A model generated the notes under the pieces. That model did not search any database, was not told the DNA's origin, and was given only the letters and a program-made list of their open reading frames with translations. This document shows, one piece after another, positions 1-6,218 of a DNA stretch of 10,133 nt. Both the position numbers and the translations under genes were made by a program. Each line of letters begins with the position of its first letter. Position 1 is the stretch's first letter. Origin of the DNA: Hyphomicrobium sp. (GTDB taxonomy: Bacteria > Pseudomonadota > Alphaproteobacteria > Rhizobiales > Hyphomicrobiaceae); contig JAUWCP010000068.1 in the NCBI GenBank assembly GCA_030609245.1, positions 1 to 10,133 on the forward strand, read 5' to 3'.

Positions 1-107
1 CTAGAAGGGCCGCGTTGAGGAGCGAAGATTGAGAACAGTCTAAAGGCGAAGGGCAAAGCAATTGAATTGCGAACCTTAGCCACCTTTATATGCCTTCAGG
101 TTACATA

Positions 108-147
108 CCCAAAGGCGAAACCGGAAACCCAAAGGCGAAACCGGAAA
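108..147. repeat. Exact tandem duplication of a 20-bp unit
   Basis: The unit cccaaaggcgaaaccggaaa occurs at 108-127 and again, identical, at 128-147. Its core aaaggcgaa also occurs at 42-50, so the word appears three times within 110 bases. A perfect inverted repeat, GCAATT-g-AATTGC, lies at 58-70. No reading frame of note covers 1-207. The repeats end 60 bases before the DUF2147 start codon, so they could be duplicated regulator-binding sites or a simple slippage duplication. The sequence does not decide between these. Confidence 0.75.
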
Positions 148-207
148 TTCCAGCTAGCTTTCGCCGCTTTCAGCGCCGCCGTTTGACACAACATTGGCAA
201 TCCTACC

Positions 208-882
208 ATGCGTCATAATCAGCACACCTCAAAAAGTACGTTTCCCAAGCGCTTAGCGGGTCTTTGCGGCGCGTTTGCCGCCGCGTTGACCGGGCTTGGC
301 GCCGCCCCCGGAGATGCTCCAATGCCACCAGAGGTAGGCCTCTGGTATAACCACTCTGGCAAAGGCGCAGTGGAGATCCGCCCGTGCAGCGACAGTAAGA
401 GCCACTTGTGCGGCAACATAGTCTGGCTCAAGGAACAGAACGGAAAGGACGGCCAACCTCTCAGGGATCGCCGCAACGTGAGGCGGTCGCAGCGCGACCG
501 GCCCATTTGCGGGCTTCCCGTTCTTGGTTCGCTCAAGCGCATGCGAGGGGGCGGATGGGACGGCGGCTGGGTCTATGATCCGGAAGTGGGCAAGACCTTT
601 GACGCGGCCATCAAGCTTGCCTCCCGCAAGCGGCTGATCTTGACGGGGTACAGGGGCATCAAGCTGTTCAGTAAGTCCTTCACATGGAAGCGGGCGCCGG
701 ACGATTTACCGCGCTGTAGCACTGAGCCCTCCGAACGGCAGGCGACACTTCCGCGCGATGCGGTGTCGCCTCCGGTCCCGTACCAAAAGGCGGTGCAAGT
801 GCAAGTCCAAGCCCCGCGCCAAACCCAAGGCCGGATCACGCCGCCCCCGCCCGTACCGGCGATACGCAGGACGGCGCCCTAA
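208..882 (+). CDS. DUF2147 family secreted protein
   Basis: This is a predicted exported protein of 224 residues. Residues 1-36 look like a signal peptide: basic residues before a hydrophobic Leu/Ala/Gly stretch (about 16-33), then small residues. Residues 41-163 match the DUF2147 pattern: GLWYN at 44-48, Cys60 and LCGNIVWL at 67-74, a D-x-x-N turn at 87-90, RPICGL at 98-103, W117-x-G-G-x-V-Y-D-P-x-x-G-K-T to 130, LTGYRGIKLF at 145-154, and a closing TW-K-R at 159-162. The tail from about 165 is Pro/Gln rich and probably disordered. The family is generally periplasmic or secreted, and I know of no established biochemical role. The ATG at 208 has no clear Shine-Dalgarno sequence, although a TTGACA lies at 183-188, so the start is the least certain part. 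The gene converges on the hydrolase gene, with seven bases between the stop codons. Confidence 0.85.
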   Translation: MRHNQHTSKSTFPKRLAGLCGAFAAALTGLGAAPGDAPMPPEVGLWYNHSGKGAVEIRPCSDSKSHLCGNIVWLKEQNGKDGQPLRDRRNVRRSQRDRPICGLPVLGSLKRMRGGGWDGGWVYDPEVGKTFDAAIKLASRKRLILTGYRGIKLFSKSFTWKRAPDDLPRCSTEPSERQATLPRDAVSPPVPYQKAVQVQVQAPRQTQGRITPPPPVPAIRRTAP

Positions 883-889
883 TCCCAGA

Positions 890-1783
890 TCAGGTTTTGG
901 CGCTGCCCTGTTCCTTAAGGTTGCCTGCGCCTACTGAAGAGATCGTCTGAGCATCCTCAAAGCGCTTCGTTAGGCGGGCGGCAAACTCCGTGGTGCGCTC
1001 CACCACAATGGAGCGCTGACGATCGAGCGTCACCATGTGATAGCAATCGTCAAGAACGTGAACTTCCACAAGTCCCGCCAGCCTGCGCTGGATCGTCATT
1101 GCGTTCTTGAGATCGCTCTGGTCATCATGGCGCGGATGGAACATCAACGTATGCTGCTTCACCTTATTGAGGAGCGGCTTGACGTTGCGAACCAGCTTGC
1201 GGAATTCAAGCACGAGGCCACCACCGCGCCCGAAGAAATCTTCGATCGCGTCGCTGTCGCCTTGCAGCGCATCCACGATGAAGCTGCGTAGCCGATCGTC
1301 CTTGATACCGTGAGGTTCACGTGCCTTGAAGTGAAACAGCCGCGCGGCCCACTTTTGCTTGATCAACCTGAACAGGCTGAAATACCAGGGGATGGCCCAG
1401 CCGTTGGCCCACAATGTCGGCGAGAACAGCAACAAGCCCTGAACGCCGTCGGGTCGCATGGCCGCAAGCCTCAGCGCCAGCATGGTGCCGGCCGAGATGC
1501 CGCCGACGAGAATTGTATCGCACTGCTTGGAGATTTCGTCGTGCGCCGTTTCCAGCGCCGCGTACCAATCCGTCCAACTCGACAGGCCCGTAACGTCGGT
1601 CCCTCCTGCGAGACCAGGGAGCGTCGGGCAATAGACGGTGTATCCGTCTCTGCCAAGCGCGTGCGCAAGGAACCGCAGCTCGATCGGCGATCCGCCGAGG
1701 CTATGAACGAGCAACACGCCTTTGCGGCCCCCAGGAATGTAAAAGCTACCCCACGCAATCTTCATCTTGTCTTGGTTTTTCAT
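890..1783 (-). CDS. Alpha/beta hydrolase (carboxylesterase / monoacylglycerol lipase-like)
   Basis: This 297-residue soluble hydrolase resembles the Est30 carboxylesterase and monoacylglycerol lipase group. The oxyanion-hole strand and loop is GVLLVHSLGG (22-31). The nucleophile elbow is G-I-S97-A-G. The acid is probably Asp220 (or Asp221) in HPRHDD. The catalytic histidine is His249 in CYHMVTLD, a motif that in Est30-like enzymes reads H-V-I-T-L-D. Residues 125-200 form the cap region. There is no signal peptide or membrane segment, so it should be cytoplasmic and act on short- to medium-chain esters or monoglycerides; the real substrate cannot be read from the sequence. The start at 1783 is the first Met and has only a weak purine stretch upstream; Met7 is an alternative. 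Its 5' side is a 720-base stretch without a convincing gene, so it is probably transcribed alone. Confidence 0.9.
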   Translation of the reverse strand: MKNQDKMKIAWGSFYIPGGRKGVLLVHSLGGSPIELRFLAHALGRDGYTVYCPTLPGLAGGTDVTGLSSWTDWYAALETAHDEISKQCDTILVGGISAGTMLALRLAAMRPDGVQGLLLFSPTLWANGWAIPWYFSLFRLIKQKWAARLFHFKAREPHGIKDDRLRSFIVDALQGDSDAIEDFFGRGGGLVLEFRKLVRNVKPLLNKVKQHTLMFHPRHDDQSDLKNAMTIQRRLAGLVEVHVLDDCYHMVTLDRQRSIVVERTTEFAARLTKRFEDAQTISSVGAGNLKEQGSAKT

Positions 1784-1967
1784 ATGTCCGACTTAACTCG
1801 CTCGCAAACTAGACTGACACTCATGACTGGCCGGCGTCGCTGCGGCGCATATGAATGCGCGCGGCCCCGATCCTTAGGTTCAAACCCTCTATTTTTCGTT
1901 TCCTCAAACCAGGTTCTGATTTCGCCGCCAGGACGCTTGACGTTGTTATGATTGTGATTGAGACGAG

Positions 1968-2035
1968 GCGTCAGGTGGACCCCGCATCTGAGCGATGCGG
2001 GAGATAGGGAGGGACACTCACTGACGCGAACCACC
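1968..2035. other. Nested inverted repeats, possible structured RNA
   Basis: An 8-bp perfect hairpin, CCCGCATC-tgagc-GATGCGGG (1981-2001), sits inside an outer 7-bp pairing, GCGTCAG (1968-1974) with CTGACGC (2021-2027). A third complementarity, GGTGG (1974-1978) with CCACC (2031-2035), crosses the outer stem and would compete with it or form a pseudoknot. No T-run follows on either strand, so this is not a normal intrinsic terminator. On the minus strand it lies about 185-255 bases upstream of the hydrolase start codon and could belong to its leader. I do not recognise an Rfam family, and the strand and any transcription are unknown. Confidence 0.3.
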
Positions 2036-2478
2036 GCGCATGGCGATAGGGCACCCTGCCGCACTCTCAAGACGCTCTTCGTCCGCAATCCCTCTTGCCC
2101 GTCCATTCCAGCCGCCGCTTCCGCTCAACCCTGAAATTAAAATGCAATCAGACGGCCAGAAACGCCGGACTGAAACATCGGCGGCGGCCTTCTCAAGCTA
2201 ATCTGTGGCGAGAACAAGGCATCGAGCATTCGTTGTTCGGCCCGTTCACGCGCGCCACTGCACCACGCATGATGCAACGCACTCAAGTTCATATTTGTAC
2301 ACCACAAAACGCCAGAACGCAGTGAAATTACACCGGTTCCTTGGATCCGCACCTGTTCAGCTAATCTACGCCATTTTTGTCGCAGGCAAATTAATGCGCT
2401 GAAAACATTATTAATTGATGCCGTTCGGCGCCGCTTTTTGGCCATTATCTACGTCCGCGAACTAAGACCAAAGGCCAA

Positions 2479-2499
2479 GGCGCTCATGACAGCAGCGCC
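2479..2499 (-). terminator. Weak hairpin just past the symporter stop codon
   Basis: On the minus strand GGCGCT and AGCGCC (6-bp stem, 9-base loop) lie seven bases after the TGA of the symporter pseudogene. The position suits a transcription terminator, but the stem is short and is followed only by TTGGCCTTTGGT, not a T-run. It is therefore at best a weak or Rho-assisted terminator. Confidence 0.2.
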
Positions 2500-2505
2500 A
2501 AGATG

Positions 2506-3508
2506 TCACGCCCGCCGGCGAGCCACGAAACGGGCCCCGATATAGGCGACGACCGACATGGCGACGGCGAAGACGTAAGGAACGCTGGTGAACTCCCATA
2601 TGACGGCGGCGAGCCAGACGACCGCACCTGTCACCAGTGCAGATGCGGCTGCCGCGGGGCCGCCAAACCGGGTGAAAAGGCCGAAGAGCGCGACAACGAT
2701 GAGTCCGGCGCTACCGATGGCTGAAGCCGTCTCGACCAGGTCGTGTATCGTCGTTGAGCGCAGCGCGATGACAAAGGCAATGAGCCCCAGAACAATGACT
2801 GATCCGCGCGCGCAGCGAATGCGCGCTGCTTCCGACAAGTCAGGACGCATTGGAACCAGAAAATTGTGCGAGATAATCGAGCCGCCCGCGAGCAGAGCTG
2901 AGTCAACCGACGATAGGATGGCTGAAATCAAGGCGCCGAGGAATATCGTGAACAAGAACGTCGGGAGGAACTTCTCGGCAAGGATGGGAATGATCTGCTC
3001 CGGCTCATCCAGACCTGGCAGCACGGATGGACCAACGAGCCCCATATATACGGGCATCAAACCAACGCAAAAGTAGAGAACGCCGCCAAGGATACAGGCG
3101 ATACGCGCGGTGCGCGCTGAGTTCGTTCCAAGGATACGTGCGATGAGCTCAACTGCGACCATCGTACTGAATATCGGGACCGCCCATTCTTCCAGCCGCT
3201 CCAGAATCCCGCGATCGTCCGCACTGAAATAAGCGAGTCTGTGCGGCTCCACTTGAGCCAGTCCGGCTGCAAACCCGCCGGTCTCGCCGGCCACAACGAC
3301 CGCAAGAATGATGAGGCCCAGAATGACGGCGATCGCCTGAACAAAGTCGGTCAGTACGTCGGCCATCAGTCCACCCAAAACGGTGTAGGCGATGACGATA
3401 CCGATCTTACGGCCTGCATTGATGTAGTTGCGTTCAGTGGAGATCCGCCGCGCCGACCGCGAACTGCAAGAGGACGTAACACAGCACTCCAATCAAAACG
3501 GGATTCAC
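2506..3508 (-). pseudogene. Sodium:solute symporter (SSS family), frameshifted and internally deleted
   Basis: This is the remnant of a secondary transporter of the SSS family (TC 2.A.21). A GTG at 3508 with a purine-rich GGAGAGGGAG ribosome site starts VNPVLIGVLCYVLLQFAVGA, a typical first segment of this family, but the frame stops at TGA 3436-3434. The following RRISTERNYINAGRKIG is in another frame, so a small non-triplet deletion lies near 3445-3453. At about 3400 the protein jumps from NAGRKIG, which in relatives lies just after the first helix, straight to IVIAYTVLGGLMADVLTDFVQ, which lies much later. By comparison with remembered relatives, roughly 110-120 residues are missing, including several helices. 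The remainder is well kept, with SSVDSALL in the TM8-like segment and hydrophobic segments to the C-terminus. Losing the early helices of a LeuT-fold carrier should abolish transport. A downstream TTG at 3492 can open the 328-residue frame, but that product lacks the same helices. Confidence 0.8.
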
Positions 3509-3544
3509 CGCCCACTCCCTCTCCACCACGACACACCGTTCGCG

Positions 3545-3582
3545 GTGCCCCCCGCGCTCGCCAACAAGTTGGCGGCCGGCAC
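3545..3582. promoter_or_regulatory. Palindrome in divergent intergenic region, candidate operator
   Basis: CGCCAAC-aa-GTTGGCG (3559-3574) is a perfect 7-2-7 inverted repeat, framed by a further GTGCC (3545-3549) and GGCAC (3578-3582) pair. It lies between the divergent symporter remnant (start 3508) and the exported protein gene (start 3745), the usual place for a regulator site. A second inverted repeat, CGCCGC/GCGGCG, is at 3596-3601 and 3616-3621. I do not recognise a regulator consensus, and no -35/-10 pair is convincing. Confidence 0.35.
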
Positions 3583-3744
3583 GAAGCAGTCAACCCGCCG
3601 CTTCGTCAAGGCCACGCGGCGTACCGTCATGCTTCGAGCGCAATCGACACTACATAGTCGAGGTGATTAGATGCCGTCTTCGCAGTCGCCGTGCCTTTTC
3701 TTTGGTTGCGCGTGCAAGGGCAAGTGTCAGTGGAAGGGCTCTCG

Positions 3745-5544
3745 TTGGTCGGTCGCGCGCGCTCACTCATCTCCTGCTCTGTGGCTTTCGCTCTGGTCGT
3801 GGCCCAGGTCGCCCCCGCCTTTGCCGCGGAAGCACTCACCAAATCCGAATATGAGGCGTGCCAGGCGCGCGACGAGCCAGCGTTCCGCTCTGCCATTAAG
3901 ACCATCTCAATCCGGGCACTGAAAGTCGGTATTGCCAACGTCGATTTCCGCGCCATCGTGGGCGACGAATGGCGCCGCGGCGGTCTCGACGAGATCGTCG
4001 ACAAACGCGTCGACCTCGCGGTGGAGGAAGTTCGCCAGGAGACGAGCTGGGCAAATCTGCTGGAATCGCTGGCAAGCCAACAAAAGGCGCAGGACCTCGC
4101 GACCGCGGTCGCCGAGCGTGTTTATCGCTCCGACGCAATGAAGACCGCGTTTGAGACGCTCGCCATAGGCGTCGGCAAGGAAGTGGGTAAGCAGATTCAG
4201 TTTGCCACCGAGGATGCCGCTGAGCCGACGCTGGCATGCCTCAAGGCGTTCGTCGGGGCGCGTTACGGCACAACGGTTGCTCGCGCCGTTGCCGGCGATG
4301 CCAACAAAGGCAACGCCTTCGATCCTGACAGCGCCACCGCTCAGATCTCGCCCGGCGCCGTCCTGCGCCAATCGGGGGCAGGGATCGCGGGAGCAGCCAT
4401 CCTCATCATGCGCCGTCAGCTCGCCAATATGGCTCGCCGCGTGGGTCAGCGTATCGTCGGCGCCGTGCTGGCCCGAGTCGTTTCCGTCGTCGCCGGTGGG
4501 GTGGGACTCGTCCTCATCGCCAAAGACATCTGGGATCTTCGCCACGGCGTGCTGCCCATCATCGCAACGGAGATGAAATCCGAGGACAGCAAGGAGAAGG
4601 TGCAAGACGAGCTGGCAAAAACGTTCGCTGAACAGATCTCCGCGCATGTCAACGAGATCGGCGCCGCCACGGCAGACCGCGTGGTCGACATTTGGCGCGA
4701 GTTCCGCAACGCGCACGCGCAAGCGCTGGAGCTTGCCGCACGCAACGACCAGTTCAAGAGTTTCATCGACACGCAACCGCCAGAAAAGCTGGCGCGCCTC
4801 GATGAGGTGGTTTCGTTGGTGATCACCTCAGAAGGCAAAACCGGGCTTTTGAAGCGTCTCAATGACGGCACTCTCAACGAGGCGGTCAACGAATTGCCCG
4901 CCCCAGCCCTGCAGATCGCACGGGAGACCCGCTCCATCGACGCAGGGCTTAGATGGTATGCACTGGCGGGGGATCAGCTCGTGCAGGTCGTCGATCTCGA
5001 CATATATCGGCGCACGACTCCAGACAAACTGACGAAGGCATCGCTACAGCGCATCCTAGCGCTTAACGACCGCCTCGCCATTACGCGGCTTGTCGGCATC
5101 GACCGTGATGCGCGTAACACACTGTTCGAACTCCCGCCCGCCGAGCTTACGAGTTTGGCTCGCAGCCTTACGGAAGACGAACTTGCCACACTTGCGCGCT
5201 ACCTGACTGGTCTACGCAAGGAGCCACGCGAACGTGTCCTGCGCGCCGTTGCGGCGGACCCCACCAAAATGCAGTCGCTCGCCTCCGAACGGGTGCGGAT
5301 CGCCGTGGTCGCCAGCGCCGACCAGACGGCAGCCGTCACCATGATGTTGCGCCAAGACGCTACCCTCAACCCGAAGGCCATTGTGGAGGACGTTGGTCTC
5401 GTCACCGGCAGGCGCGTCAGCCCGATCCTGCTGTGGGAAAAGCACCCGGTGGTGATTGTCGCAGGCCTGGTTGTGGTGTTGATTCTATTGCTCATGTTGC
5501 GTCGGCTGCTGTTCGCCGGGCGGCGCACCAAGCAGGCCGCCTAA
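3745..5544 (+). CDS. Exported, membrane-anchored protein of unknown function
   Basis: I do not recognise this family. I prefer the TTG start at 3745 (599 residues). GGAAGGG lies six bases upstream, and the product then begins MVGRARSLISCSVAFALVV, an ideal Sec signal peptide with cleavage at VAPAFA|AEA after residue 27. The upstream GTG at 3691 keeps the frame open but has no ribosome site and adds an unlikely N-terminus. After cleavage an Ala/Glu-rich helical domain follows, with the only two mature cysteines (39 and 165), possibly a disulfide. Gly-rich hydrophobic stretches at about 210-222 and 237-260 may form a membrane hairpin, followed by KDIWDLRHGVLPII. Residues 275-560 are charged, Leu/Ala-rich and probably helical repeats. 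A strong transmembrane helix (about 568-587) ends in a short Arg/Lys tail. The positive-inside rule predicts both large domains periplasmic and the tail cytoplasmic. A scaffolding or envelope role is only a guess. Confidence 0.85.
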   Translation: MVGRARSLISCSVAFALVVAQVAPAFAAEALTKSEYEACQARDEPAFRSAIKTISIRALKVGIANVDFRAIVGDEWRRGGLDEIVDKRVDLAVEEVRQETSWANLLESLASQQKAQDLATAVAERVYRSDAMKTAFETLAIGVGKEVGKQIQFATEDAAEPTLACLKAFVGARYGTTVARAVAGDANKGNAFDPDSATAQISPGAVLRQSGAGIAGAAILIMRRQLANMARRVGQRIVGAVLARVVSVVAGGVGLVLIAKDIWDLRHGVLPIIATEMKSEDSKEKVQDELAKTFAEQISAHVNEIGAATADRVVDIWREFRNAHAQALELAARNDQFKSFIDTQPPEKLARLDEVVSLVITSEGKTGLLKRLNDGTLNEAVNELPAPALQIARETRSIDAGLRWYALAGDQLVQVVDLDIYRRTTPDKLTKASLQRILALNDRLAITRLVGIDRDARNTLFELPPAELTSLARSLTEDELATLARYLTGLRKEPRERVLRAVAADPTKMQSLASERVRIAVVASADQTAAVTMMLRQDATLNPKAIVEDVGLVTGRRVSPILLWEKHPVVIVAGLVVVLILLLMLRRLLFAGRRTKQAA

Positions 5545-5628
5545 CAGTGGCCAAGATTTTGCATCTTCGATGTGCTCAGTGCACAACACAAGCCACACAG
5601 TAGCGTGCCACAGGGTTTGGGAACTACT

Positions 5629-5657
5629 ATAAGCTTATCGAATCTTGTCGATTCGAT
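5629..5657. promoter_or_regulatory. Paired palindromes upstream of a small membrane protein gene
   Basis: ATAAGCTTAT (5629-5638) is a 10-bp palindrome that abuts ATCGAATC-ttgtc-GATTCGAT (5637-5657), an 8-bp perfect stem with a 5-base loop. They lie 85 bases past the stop of the large exported protein gene and about 70 bases before the next start. A TATAAG at 5628-5633 could be a -10 box, but I see no good -35. The site could be an operator or a weak hairpin terminator, since no T-run follows. Confidence 0.3.
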
Positions 5658-5724
5658 TGCTCTTGTCGGCAAGGCTTTTGCGTAAAGTGACTGCGCACCA
5701 CGGGGCATTGAGGGAGTCGGACAG

Positions 5725-5901
5725 ATGGTACTTAAGGCACCTGGCATTTTGACCTTCATGGTTTCGATCGTCTTGACCGTCACCGTGCTCATAATGAAGT
5801 TTTTTGGGGCCGAGATTCCATTCCTCATTGGCAACGAATTCTGGGTGCTGCTGCTGGCCCAAGCGATCCTTGTTTTGGGTTGTGTGATGCGGGGACTTTG
5901 A
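5725..5901 (+). CDS. Small two-helix inner-membrane protein (58 aa)
   Basis: The frame starts at ATG 5725, eight bases after a clear GAGGGAG ribosome site (5710-5716), and ends at TGA 5899-5901. The product begins MVLKAPGILTFMVSIVLTV and has two hydrophobic helices, about 8-25 and 38-54, separated by KFFGAEIPFLIGNEFW, and ends in CVMRGL. The combination APGILTF, FGAEIPF, a helix and a terminal RGL resembles small conserved membrane proteins that I recall from other Hyphomicrobiales. That memory is not a database result, and the function is unknown. The frame is short and easily missed. It is on the same strand as the large exported protein, 180 bases downstream, but the palindromes between them suggest separate control. 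Confidence 0.75.
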   Translation: MVLKAPGILTFMVSIVLTVTVLIMKFFGAEIPFLIGNEFWVLLLAQAILVLGCVMRGL

Positions 5902-5993
5902 TGGACCAGCAAATCATCCGATCGCTGTGTTCTTGTGTCGCGCGGCACTGAGCACACTAGCGGGGACCAGGCGTTGGAGGGCTAAATCGCACC

Positions 5994-6185
5994 ATGAGAT
6001 CGAAGATCCAGCAAATGGGTGCATACGCTCACCGTATGCGCCGTTCATCGACTGAAATTGCGATCGCCGCAGCGCTGACGCTTGCCGCCGTTGTGTTTCT
6101 GGCTGTCACACTCGTGGGCGGTGGAACAGGTTCGAACAATTCCAAGCTCGGCCCCATTGCCTCTGAGAACACGGTGATCAAGTAA
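5994..6185 (+). CDS. Small single-helix membrane protein (63 aa), hypothetical
   Basis: The product has a basic N-terminus (MRSKIQQMGAYAHRMRRS), one hydrophobic helix from about 21 to 43 (TEIAIAAALTLAAVVFLAVT), and a short polar tail with Gly, Ser and Asn. By the positive-inside rule the N-terminus should be cytoplasmic and the tail periplasmic; an uncleaved signal anchor is the simplest reading. A GGAGGG at 5976-5981 lies 12 bases before the ATG, longer than the ideal spacing, so the start or the gene itself is somewhat uncertain. Met8 is an alternative start. The gene is 92 bases downstream of the other small membrane protein gene, on the same strand, and converges on the pabB-pabC fusion gene. 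I do not recognise a family. Confidence 0.5.
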   Translation: MRSKIQQMGAYAHRMRRSSTEIAIAAALTLAAVVFLAVTLVGGGTGSNNSKLGPIASENTVIK

Positions 6186-6186
6186 C

Positions 6187-6201
6187 CGACCGGTTGGGTC
6201 G
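6187..6201. terminator. Short hairpin between convergent genes
   Basis: CGACC-ggttg-GGTCG (6187-6201) lies between the stop of the 63-residue protein gene and the stop of the convergent pabB-pabC fusion. The position would suit a bidirectional terminator. The stem is only five base pairs and there is no T-run on either side, so the call is weak. Confidence 0.2.
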
Positions 6202-6218
6202 ATAACATGCCAAGCGCG

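Larger units (their letters stand above)
1784..2505. other. Long intergenic stretch without a convincing gene
   Basis: These roughly 720 bases lie between the 3' end of the decayed symporter gene and the 5' end of the hydrolase gene, so they form the hydrolase's upstream region. Open frames exist on both strands but none shows a recognisable family. The best is a 102-codon minus-strand frame (2137-2445) with a basic start and no good ribosome binding site. About 24 of its first 40 codons end in A or T, unlike the GC-ending neighbours. Bases around 2280-2450 are visibly AT-richer than the rest of the window. Structures seen are GCGCAT-atga-ATGCGC at 1845-1860 and the nested repeats at 1968-2035, annotated separately. 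This could be decayed or transferred DNA, or a long regulatory leader. Confidence 0.6.

Noticed and set aside
183..188. TTGACA as a -35 box for the DUF2147 gene
   Set aside because: A -10 at normal spacing would fall on the start codon (204-210). A start codon further downstream would be needed for this promoter to work, and none is better supported.
1877..1886. GGTTCAAACC, resembling a tRNA T-arm
   Set aside because: The T-stem would have mismatches at its base, and no acceptor, D-arm or anticodon arm can be built around it.
1310..1951. A 213-codon plus-strand frame opposite the hydrolase
   Set aside because: It is antisense to a hydrolase with a complete catalytic triad. The product is Arg/Gln rich with no domain.
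1780..2106. A 108-codon minus-strand frame whose stop overlaps the hydrolase start as ATGA
   Set aside because: The overlap looks like coupling, but the product is low-complexity, Arg/Pro rich and without family resemblance, has no ribosome site, and runs through the nested inverted repeats. It is probably a chance frame.
2137..2445. A 102-codon minus-strand frame starting MAKKRRRTASINN
   Set aside because: There is no good ribosome site, no family, and the codon use is unlike the surrounding genes. It is mentioned under the intergenic entry rather than called as a gene.
3907..4776. A 289-codon minus-strand frame opposite the exported protein gene
   Set aside because: It is antisense to a gene with a clear signal peptide, ribosome site and membrane helices. 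Its product is rich in Asp, His and Arg with no recognisable domain, as expected of a GC-rich shadow frame.
5901..5951. A 16-codon frame starting in a TGATG overlap with the 58-residue gene
   Set aside because: The product is too short and featureless; the overlap alone is not enough.
5541..5957. A 138-codon minus-strand frame across the small-gene region
   Set aside because: It covers the opposite strand of the better-supported 58-residue membrane protein and has no ribosome site or family likeness.
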